This document shows, piece by piece, positions 6,931 through 11,770 of a stretch of DNA of 11,770 nt. The notes beneath the pieces were generated by a model, which was not told where the DNA came from, searched no databases, and saw only the letters and a program-made list of their open reading frames with translations. Both the position numbers and the translations under genes were made by a program. Numbering within the stretch: the stretch's first letter is position 1; each line of letters begins with the position of its first letter. This stretch comes from Bacillota bacterium (GTDB taxonomy: Bacteria > Bacillota > Clostridia > Lachnospirales > Lachnospiraceae), in the NCBI GenBank assembly GCA_023414985.1, contig JAEZLY010000208.1:1-11770 (forward strand). Reading direction: 5' to 3'.

Positions 6931-7833
6931 TTAAAGAATGATATCGATCAATAACCCTTCAACCACGGCAAAAAGTATGACATATGCCAGATAGAGAACA
7001 AATCGCCTCATCCCCAATATGATCTTAACAGCTCCGAGATTCGTGATCTTCGTCGCCGGACCGGTTATCATAAAGGCAGCGGCAGCTCCCATACTCATTC
7101 CCAAACCCAACCATTCCATCAGGATTGGAATCGTACCTCCGCCGCACACATATAAAGGTACACCGATTGTTGCAGCCAATAATACACCAAACCCCCGCTG
7201 GCTGCCGAACAGACCCGCAACCGCCTCCGACGGGACATAGCGCTGGAACAATACGGATAGAATGATACCACCCAGAAAATATCCGCCGGTCGCTTTGATA
7301 TTCCTTCCGAGATTTTTCAGAAAGCGCAGGAATAAATTCGGATCCGTATCCCTGCTGCCCGCTTGTCCAAAGCCGGAAAAGTCAAAGAATGCTTTCCCCC
7401 TGTAAAAAACAGCAATACATAAGCCGGCCGTAACACCGCAGAGGATACTGGATATCAGCCGTACAAGAAAAGCAGTTCTCCCGAGAGCCGCACTGTAAAT
7501 CAACAACTGAGGATTTAACAGGACGGAGCTCATCATGAAGGCCGCCAGCCAATCCTCCCTCATTCCCTTTCTTGAAAAAGAGGCAGCAATCGGAATTGTC
7601 CCATACATACAGAGCGGAGAAGCAATGCCAAGCAGGCTTGCCGGAAGGATTCCCAGCAGTCCCATCCGCTTATTCTTCAACCGGTCAAACAATCCATGAA
7701 TTCTGTCTTTTCCGAAGACAGATATTCCCGATCCCAACACCATACCGATCAGCCAGTACCAAAAGATCTGTTCCAGCTGGATCATGAAATAATACCAGAA
7801 ATAAATGGCTTCCCGTCGTATTACATCACTCAT
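6931..7833 (-). CDS. ArsP/DUF318-like membrane permease (COG0701 type)
   Basis: Encodes 300 aa with about eight hydrophobic segments. Two related motifs mark the halves of this family: SPLCMYGTIPIAASF (about 72-86) and VPLYVCGGGTIPIL (225-238), followed by GPATKITNLGAVK (258-270). Each half has a single Cys (C75, C230). Family members characterised as ArsP export trivalent organoarsenicals; many others have no known substrate, so the substrate here is unassigned. The ATG at 7833 is chosen; a TTG just before it at 7836 is an alternative. The start overlaps the upstream lipoprotein stop by 8 nt (ATGAGTGA), which implies translational coupling. GGTGA lies 6 nt upstream. No ArsR-type regulator or other ars gene is in the window. 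Confidence 0.8.
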   Translation of the reverse strand: MSDVIRREAIYFWYYFMIQLEQIFWYWLIGMVLGSGISVFGKDRIHGLFDRLKNKRMGLLGILPASLLGIASPLCMYGTIPIAASFSRKGMREDWLAAFMMSSVLLNPQLLIYSAALGRTAFLVRLISSILCGVTAGLCIAVFYRGKAFFDFSGFGQAGSRDTDPNLFLRFLKNLGRNIKATGGYFLGGIILSVLFQRYVPSEAVAGLFGSQRGFGVLLAATIGVPLYVCGGGTIPILMEWLGLGMSMGAAAAFMITGPATKITNLGAVKIILGMRRFVLYLAYVILFAVVEGLLIDIIL

Positions 7834-8941
7834 CAATATTCACCAATTCATAGTTCTGTGTCCCGAGACCGATCTCCTGTGCATAGTCCAGAGTATGAAC
7901 ACCGTTCTTTGATTCAATACGAGAAACCAGACTGCGTCTTTCCTCCTCCGGTGCTGCATACACCTGATCCACACAAGCTTTGTCAAGGGCAACCGGATCC
8001 AGGGAAGCAAGAATACCGATATCCTTCATAACCGGTTTGGCAGGATAGGGATTGCAGTCACAGTCAATGGAAAGATTATTCATTACACTGATATAAAGGA
8101 TCTGATCTCCTGCATCATCTGCAACTGCTTTTGCTGCTTCTGCCATGGACTCCAGGAATTCATCCTGTTTGTAACCGCCGGACAGCCACTTGTTGGTATC
8201 CGCCACTCCTACATTATGAATTAGATTCTTTCCCTTGGTGGAAGCAAAGCCGATGGACATATTCTTAATCGCACCACCAAATCCACCCATCTCATGCCCC
8301 TTGAAATGGGACAGTACAACAATAAAATCGTAATTTTCAAAATGGGATCCGACAACATCTTCCTTTAAATGCTTTCCGTTTTTAATCGGTAATTTGATCT
8401 CTCCCTCCGAATCCAGGATATCCACGGAGGTATAAGCCGTGAAACCATGATCCTCTGCCGCCTGCATGTGAGCTGCCGTATTGGCTCTTCTTCCGCCGTA
8501 AGCGGTATTACAATCCACAAACGTACCTTTTACGGAAAGCACAAAATCCTTCACCAGATCCGGAGACAGATAGTTGTGTCCTCCCGGCTCTCCCATATGT
8601 ACCTTAACTGCTACCTTACCTGCTGCTTCCCGTCCTAAGGCTTCATAAATTCGGATCAAACTTTCCGGACTGATCTCTTTTGTCATATAAACCGTGGACG
8701 GTTCTGTATTCTCTGCGGTTTCCACCACAGCCGGTGCCTGTGTAGGCGCTGACGTCGCTGCCTGCGTTGGTTCCGCGACAGCTGCTGTCGTAGGTGTAGG
8801 TGCAACGGTTCCTTCTTCCTTCGGTGTCTCTGTCTTATTCTCGGTCGTTTCCGTTATCGCACTCTGCTGTTCTCCCTTGCAGCCTGCCATAATCGTAACT
8901 ACCATGACAGCTGAAAGTAAAAATGTTAAAATCCTTCTCAT
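7826..8941 (-). CDS. DUF362 domain lipoprotein
   Basis: Encodes 371 aa from the ATG at 8941. Residues 1-20 are a lipoprotein signal (MRRILTFLLSAVMVVTIMAG) with cleavage before C21, so the protein should be anchored on the outer face of the membrane. Residues about 30-82 are a Thr/Pro/Ala/Glu-rich linker. The rest is a DUF362 domain: KVHMGEPGGHNYLSPD (113-128), VDCNTAYGGRR (142-152), SHFKGHEMGGFGGAIKN (211-227), DCDCNP (293-298) and ASLDPVALDKACVDQVY (312-328). DUF362 proteins are often linked with iron-sulfur ferredoxin domains; none is present here, and the only clustered cysteines are in DCDC. Biochemical function is unknown. The domain's exposure outside the cell and coupling to a permease suggest a partner or binding role. 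Confidence 0.85.
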   Translation of the reverse strand: MRRILTFLLSAVMVVTIMAGCKGEQQSAITETTENKTETPKEEGTVAPTPTTAAVAEPTQAATSAPTQAPAVVETAENTEPSTVYMTKEISPESLIRIYEALGREAAGKVAVKVHMGEPGGHNYLSPDLVKDFVLSVKGTFVDCNTAYGGRRANTAAHMQAAEDHGFTAYTSVDILDSEGEIKLPIKNGKHLKEDVVGSHFENYDFIVVLSHFKGHEMGGFGGAIKNMSIGFASTKGKNLIHNVGVADTNKWLSGGYKQDEFLESMAEAAKAVADDAGDQILYISVMNNLSIDCDCNPYPAKPVMKDIGILASLDPVALDKACVDQVYAAPEEERRSLVSRIESKNGVHTLDYAQEIGLGTQNYELVNIDE

Positions 8942-8948
8942 TTCAAAT

Positions 8949-8954
8949 CCTCCC
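8949..8954 (-). promoter_or_regulatory. Ribosome binding site that sets the DUF362 lipoprotein start
   Basis: GGGAGG lies 7 nt before the ATG at 8941. The in-frame upstream ATG at 8956-8954 overlaps this site and has no Shine-Dalgarno of its own. The shorter protein also begins directly with the MRR-hydrophobic lipoprotein signal. Confidence 0.85.
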
Positions 8955-8998
8955 ATACGCTAAATAGTTTCCTTAAGCTTCCAAATCCCCTTTTTCTT

Positions 8999-9027
8999 AC
9001 TTTACAATTGAAATCACCTTAAGTCAA
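8999..9027 (-). promoter_or_regulatory. Probable promoter of the DUF362-permease operon
   Basis: On the minus strand, -35 TTGACT (9027-9022), 17-nt spacer, -10 TAAAGT (9004-8999). The -35 matches at 5 of 6 and the -10 at 4 of 6 positions, the kind of imperfect -10 often seen at activated promoters. The leader is about 50 nt. Confidence 0.5.
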
Positions 9028-9043
9028 CATCAAAACTACAAAA

Positions 9044-9090
9044 AACGAATGTTTCTTTTCAGTCGATTTGTGAGTAGTAACGAATGTTTC
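9044..9090. repeat. 12-bp direct repeat AACGAATGTTTC, two copies
   Basis: AACGAATGTTTC occurs at 9044-9055 and 9079-9090, 35 bp apart in the same orientation. Each contains the symmetric core GAA-TGT-TTC. The pair lies upstream of the -35 of the DUF362-permease promoter, and also 50-100 bp upstream of the promoter of the divergent secreted-protein gene. This is a candidate operator pair; the binding protein is unknown. Confidence 0.5.
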
Positions 9091-9141
9091 CCTAAACTCA
9101 TATTACAATCTGGTAAATAACTCCAAACTTTCTATAAACAC

Positions 9142-9170
9142 TTGAATATAGGAATCCGGATGCTTATAAT
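9142..9170 (+). promoter_or_regulatory. Sigma-A promoter of the secreted SH3-like protein gene
   Basis: -35 TTGAAT (9142-9147), 17-nt spacer, perfect -10 TATAAT (9165-9170). A second TATAAT at 9182-9187 has no usable -35. The predicted leader is about 40 nt. Confidence 0.7.
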
Positions 9171-9215
9171 TCTAGGTAAGATATAATAGGAAATTTAAAA
9201 AAGGAGTATGAGAGT

Positions 9216-10073
9216 ATGAAACCAAAATTCAAATACCAATTCATGTTTGTTCTATGCTTTGGTATCCTTGCCACTTGTCTGATGATAAAACCAGCTACCG
9301 CCTATGCCGCAGGAGCCGGAAATGAGCCGGAGGGAATCCTCACATTAACCAAGGATACGATTTACGAGTATGATTTGAACGGGGACGGTACAACGGAAAA
9401 ACTGCAATATCAATTATCAGGAGATGAAGATCAATATAAAGCTATCCTGAAAGTATATATTAATGATAAGCTCTGTCTTACCAAAGAGGATGACGGGTTT
9501 TCCTTCGGTGTAAGGCTTCTCGACCTGGATCAGAACGATAATAGTCTGGATTTATTCCTATATACAACGATGGAATCGGATTGTGTAAAGAATGCATTTT
9601 TTGCCCGGTACAATGGAGAGAAACTAGCGAAATATGCGGACTTTGACATAGAGAAGCTGGCTAAGGACTTCAACACTTACCGCTATTCCTTAGCGCAGTT
9701 GGACGGTGACGGTAAGTTCACGATCGTAATAGATACCCCGAAGTATTCCCCTGCCATCGGCTGCTACTATTGCTATATGCCATTTCAGCTTAAGGACGGG
9801 AAAGTAACCGTCATACCCGTAAAGACCTATACCCTTACCAAGGAGTCCGGCAAATATCTATATAAGGCAGCTAAGCTGTTCAACGTCTATGAGAAGGCAG
9901 GTTCCAAAAAGGTTGTCTATCAGGTAAAAAAAGGAGCCAGGGTTACTTTTGATAAGATGGCTATTTCAAAGTCGGGAAAGGTTTATTGCAGAGTTAAAAA
10001 TAGTAAGGGCAAGACCGGTTGGATCAAATCCGATCAGGAATATCTGTTTGTTACAACTCCTGCCTGGGGTTAA
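9216..10073 (+). CDS. Secreted protein with Asp-rich Ca-binding-like loops and C-terminal SH3-like domain
   Basis: Encodes 285 aa. Residues 1-31 are a Sec signal peptide (KFKYQFMFVLCFGILATCLM core, likely cut after ATAYA). The body has three Asp/Asn/Gly loops, each before a beta-strand: DLNGDGTTE (53-61), DLDQNDNSLD (103-112) and QLDGDGKFTI (161-170). They resemble the calcium loops of VCBS/FG-GAP-type or dockerin-like repeats, at regular spacing of 50-58 residues. Residues about 212-278 look like a bacterial SH3 domain (AAKLFNVYEKAGSKKVVYQVKKGARVTF, then VYCRVKNSKGKTGWIKSD). Such domains usually bind peptidoglycan or other wall material. No catalytic domain is recognised. AAGGAG lies 9 nt before the ATG. 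It is divergent from the DUF362 operon and has its own promoter. Confidence 0.8.
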   Translation: MKPKFKYQFMFVLCFGILATCLMIKPATAYAAGAGNEPEGILTLTKDTIYEYDLNGDGTTEKLQYQLSGDEDQYKAILKVYINDKLCLTKEDDGFSFGVRLLDLDQNDNSLDLFLYTTMESDCVKNAFFARYNGEKLAKYADFDIEKLAKDFNTYRYSLAQLDGDGKFTIVIDTPKYSPAIGCYYCYMPFQLKDGKVTVIPVKTYTLTKESGKYLYKAAKLFNVYEKAGSKKVVYQVKKGARVTFDKMAISKSGKVYCRVKNSKGKTGWIKSDQEYLFVTTPAWG

Positions 10074-10089
10074 TGCATAAGTATAAAAC

Positions 10090-10131
10090 GTGATTCCTAT
10101 CACTGCTTTCCTGTCTCCTGACGTATATAAT
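10090..10131 (+). promoter_or_regulatory. DUF2249 promoter with Crp/Fnr-type box
   Basis: A perfect -10 TATAAT (10126-10131) has only a weak -35 (CTGCTT at 10103-10108, 17-nt spacer). The palindrome GTGAT-TCCT-ATCAC (10090-10103) has the arm and spacer layout of Crp/Fnr-family sites. Its centre (10096.5) is 41.5 bp before the predicted start at 10138, the classic class II activator position. A poor -35 with an activator box in this register suggests an activated promoter. Confidence 0.55.
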
Positions 10132-10165
10132 CGGCTCATATCAAATAATAAAGGAGTCGATTATC

Positions 10166-10399
10166 ATGTCAAACTTTGCAGCAACCGTAGATGCCAGACA
10201 ATATGAACCTAAGGATAAGCATACTGTGATTTTTAATACATTTTTTGCACTAAAACCGGAGGATAAGATGGAACTGATCAACGATCATGACCCGCGTCCT
10301 CTTCATTATCAGTTTATTATGGAGCATGAAGGCCAATTCGAATGGCAGTACCTGGAGGAAGGTCCCGAGGTATGGCGTGTGGCCATCACCAGAAAATAG
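10166..10399 (+). CDS. DUF2249 domain protein
   Basis: Encodes 77 aa, about the length of a single DUF2249 domain. The domain is recognised by the central pattern: a short amphipathic stretch (KHTVIFNTFFALKPEDKMELINDHDPRPLHYQF) where INDHDPRPL is the signature, followed by FEWQYLEEGPEVWRVAITRK with the usual WRV ending. Function is not established; in other genomes the family often accompanies hemerythrin or nitrogen-oxide-related proteins (general knowledge of the family). There are no cysteines and only a few histidines, so a metal site within it is not obvious. AAAGGAG lies 9 nt before the ATG. The TAG stop directly abuts the long inverted repeat that follows. Confidence 0.8.
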   Translation: MSNFAATVDARQYEPKDKHTVIFNTFFALKPEDKMELINDHDPRPLHYQFIMEHEGQFEWQYLEEGPEVWRVAITRK

Positions 10400-10616
10400 A
10401 GGCTGTTGTAAATCACACTGTATAAGTAAGGTAAGGACCACAGGCACCCCTCACACACAGGTTACCGGACATCTTCCTATTTTGTAAGCCATTATCAAAC
10501 ACATATGTTTGCTCTTGTCTTACAAAATCAGTAATCCGTCCGTCAAACAGTGCATTATGGGGTGCCTATAGTCCTTACCTTACTAATCTAGGTATACTTT
10601 ACAACAGCCCCTCTTT
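10400..10616. repeat. Long imperfect inverted repeat with nested hairpins (MITE-like or large terminator)
   Basis: The arms 10400-10450 and 10559-10614 pair in three perfect blocks: GGCTGTTGTAAA (10401-10412) with 10598-10609, AGTAAGGTAAGGAC (10425-10438) with 10571-10584, and AGGCACCCC (10442-10450) with 10559-10567. Inside, ATTTTGTAAG (10479-10488) pairs with 10519-10528, and within that loop CAAACA-CATA-TGTTTG (10496-10511) forms another hairpin. The end reads into a T-run (CTCTTTTTAT). The element spans exactly the gap between the stop codons of two convergent genes. Ends of the type GGGCTGTTGTAAA resemble insertion-sequence terminal repeats, so it may be a non-autonomous mobile element now acting as a bidirectional terminator. 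No target duplication could be identified. Confidence 0.75.
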
Positions 10617-11135
10617 TTATTCTGAACTTACGTTTTCTGCCTTATTAAAGCGTTTTGCGAATTTCCTGAAGCATAGACTCCATATGCTGACATACAGGCA
10701 CGAGAAGAGAAAATACAGTAATGAAAGAATGGGAAAGGCTAAGCGACCAGCCAATTCCTGAAAGGACGGAATTGCAACGATATAGGTCAGGGCTAATATC
10801 CCTGCTGTTAATGCCGCTGCGGAAGCTACGATAGAGAACACAAGGCCTTTTCGAAAGATACATACTCCCAGGACGACGCCCAGTAATCCTGTGGTAAAGA
10901 GAAGGATTAAGGCTTCCTGCAGGCTGATCATCAGCAGAATAAGTACCGAAGCGACCAGTACCGATATCCCTAGTGCAATATTCATTCCGGTAGCCAAAGC
11001 AATCGGCAGTGTGCTGAATGGGCTAAGGGCCATCCCGATAGCCGGCAAAAATACCGGTGCCGATTGCAGCAGTACTGTGACAGCTGTGAATACCCCTCCT
11101 ATACTGACAAATCTGACTACATTTTTCTTGTCCAT
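10617..11135 (-). CDS. Small multi-pass membrane protein of unknown function
   Basis: Encodes 172 aa that are strongly hydrophobic, with about five membrane segments: roughly residues 8-34, 38-53, 55-100 (two segments), 104-123 and 130-153. It ends in a basic cytoplasmic tail (RKFAKRFNKAENVSSE). The opening (VVRFVSIGGVFTAVTVLLQSAPVFLPAIGM) and overall layout recall small transporter S-components (ECF type) or DUF2232-like proteins, but no diagnostic motif is visible and I do not assign it. AAGGAG lies 4 nt before the ATG. The stop codon lies in the T-run at the edge of the long inverted repeat. It is transcribed divergently from the sugar dehydrogenase-like gene. Confidence 0.7.
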   Translation of the reverse strand: MDKKNVVRFVSIGGVFTAVTVLLQSAPVFLPAIGMALSPFSTLPIALATGMNIALGISVLVASVLILLMISLQEALILLFTTGLLGVVLGVCIFRKGLVFSIVASAAALTAGILALTYIVAIPSFQELAGRLAFPILSLLYFLFSCLYVSIWSLCFRKFAKRFNKAENVSSE

Positions 11136-11158
11136 TTCTCTCCTTCCCTACTGTGCCC

Positions 11159-11172
11159 GCCGGGTTCCCAGC
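11159..11172 (-). other. GC-rich hairpin in the leader of the membrane protein gene
   Basis: On the minus strand, GCTGGG-AA-CCCGGC forms a 6-bp stem (one G-T wobble) about 15 nt before the ribosome binding site, in a locally GC-rich leader. It could affect translation or be part of a leader structure. No known riboswitch consensus was recognised. The remainder of the 11136-11305 gap shows only weak -10-like stretches. Confidence 0.3.
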
Positions 11173-11305
11173 CATCCTTAGCTGCCGTCGGATCCAATCT
11201 CTGATTTGAGCAATTATATTTATAGGTATGATGCGGCTCGGTACTATTAGAACCGCTTCAGTCATATGCATATAGCAGAAATCCTAAGAAGGAGCACAGA
11301 ATAAA

Positions 11306-11770
11306 TTGAAAAATGTTAGTGTCGGATTACGACCCCTAGTAAGTAATTTGAACATGCCCACGGTGATAAAAACAGCAACACTACCGGGGGACAGGGAAGA
11401 AAGCCTGTTCATCGCAACCCAGGTAGGAGAAATCTTTTCCGTCAAAAGCGGTACTATTGACACCTTTTTGGATATCCGGCCTTTGATTATTAAGCTGGGA
11501 GCATCCGGCGGCAGCTATGATGAACGTGGTTTAGTCGGACTGGCCTTTCATCCTGATTTTAACTATAACGGCTTATTCTATCTTCATTACTCCGTAGCCG
11601 GTACCCAGGGTCCAGGCCCCGGTAATCTTCCGTCTTCCAGATCAGCAGCCAGTGATATAGAGGAGCGTCCTGAACCCTTTCAACCTGATCCCTGCCTGCC
11701 TGAGACACTGTCCTTAAAATGGATTGACAGAGACACCTCATACGATCATATTGATACGGTGGAGGAATGG
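11306..11770 (+). CDS. PQQ-type sugar dehydrogenase-like beta-propeller protein (5' part, runs off window)
   Basis: 155 codons are present and open to the window edge. The signature of the glucose/sorbosone dehydrogenase (GSDH) propeller family is clear: an early strand VIKTATLPGDREESLFIATQVGEIF, then SYDERGLVGLAFHPDFNYNGLFYLHYSVAG (about 70-99). In the family, six-bladed propellers oxidise sugars with PQQ, or are of unknown activity. The proposed start is TTG at 11306, with AAGGAG 11 nt upstream; an in-frame ATG occurs only at codon 17, and the preceding residues (NVSVGLRPLVSNLNMP) fit the family's N-terminal strand. No signal peptide is seen, although many relatives are exported. The Pro/Ser-rich insert after residue 100 is also unusual. 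Substrate is not assignable. Confidence 0.75.
   Translation, partial: MKNVSVGLRPLVSNLNMPTVIKTATLPGDREESLFIATQVGEIFSVKSGTIDTFLDIRPLIIKLGASGGSYDERGLVGLAFHPDFNYNGLFYLHYSVAGTQGPGPGNLPSSRSAASDIEERPEPFQPDPCLPETLSLKWIDRDTSYDHIDTVEEW

Noticed and set aside
8694..8963. Plus-strand frame giving a Val/Ala-rich hydrophobic-looking peptide
   Set aside because: It mirrors the Thr/Pro/Ala-rich linker and signal peptide of the DUF362 lipoprotein on the other strand.
9182..9187. Second TATAAT as the -10 for the secreted protein gene
   Set aside because: There is no acceptable -35 at 16-18 nt upstream, whereas the TATAAT at 9165-9170 has TTGAAT at exactly 17 nt.
10400..10616. CRISPR array or intact insertion sequence
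   Set aside because: There is inverted rather than direct repetition, no spacer pattern and no transposase frame inside.
11136..11220. Possible riboswitch in the GC-rich leader of the membrane protein gene
   Set aside because: Compared by eye with c-di-GMP, ZTP, SAM, THF, cobalamin, fluoride and T-box core motifs; none fits. Only a short hairpin remains supportable.
11023..11271. Minus-strand 82-codon frame overlapping the start of the membrane protein gene
   Set aside because: Out of frame with the membrane protein, no ribosome site, no recognisable content; the overlapped gene has AAGGAG and a typical membrane-protein start.

Overview
The window looks like chromosome of an anaerobic, plant-polysaccharide-using Firmicute, most likely a Lachnospiraceae-type Clostridium. 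The reasons are strong AGGAGG-type ribosome binding sites before nearly every gene, textbook sigma-A promoters in AT-rich gaps, intrinsic terminators with U-tracts, and protein styles typical of that group. This assignment is inference from gene content; no rRNA or other marker gene is present.

Region 1 (1-4220) is an L-arabinose utilisation cluster on the minus strand. Transcription order is an AraC/XylS-type regulator, araA (L-arabinose isomerase), araD (L-ribulose-5-phosphate 4-epimerase) and an FGGY kinase taken as ribulokinase (araB), which runs off the left edge. The three enzymes take arabinose to D-xylulose-5-phosphate. The regulator has its own promoter, and a second near-consensus promoter lies between it and araA. 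Two exact 10-bp direct repeats 30 bp apart sit just upstream of that second promoter and are good candidates for the regulator's binding sites.

Region 2 (4221-6900) holds a plus-strand Fe/Mn superoxide dismutase with its own promoter, operator-like repeats and a strong terminator. Facing it is a minus-strand intracellular GH39 beta-xylosidase. The xylosidase promoter carries a 14-bp palindrome that fits the CcpA cre consensus at all but one specified position. Xylosidase plus the arabinose enzymes point to catabolism of imported arabinoxylan oligosaccharides.

Region 3 (6860-9030) is a two-gene minus-strand operon: a lipoprotein with a DUF362 domain, overlapping by 8 nt a COG0701/ArsP-like membrane permease. 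It ends at a nearly perfect terminator. A 12-bp direct repeat lies upstream of its promoter.

Region 4 (9140-10620) has a secreted protein with Asp-rich Ca-binding-like loops and a C-terminal SH3-like domain, then a 77-aa DUF2249 protein. The DUF2249 promoter has a Crp/Fnr-type palindrome centred at about -41.5 from the predicted start site. Next comes a roughly 215-bp imperfect long inverted repeat that exactly fills the gap between two convergent genes.

Region 5 (10617-11770) contains a small multi-pass membrane protein of unknown function (minus strand) and, divergently, the 5' part of a PQQ-type sugar dehydrogenase-like beta-propeller protein that runs off the right edge.

No tRNA, rRNA, CRISPR array or complete insertion sequence was seen.
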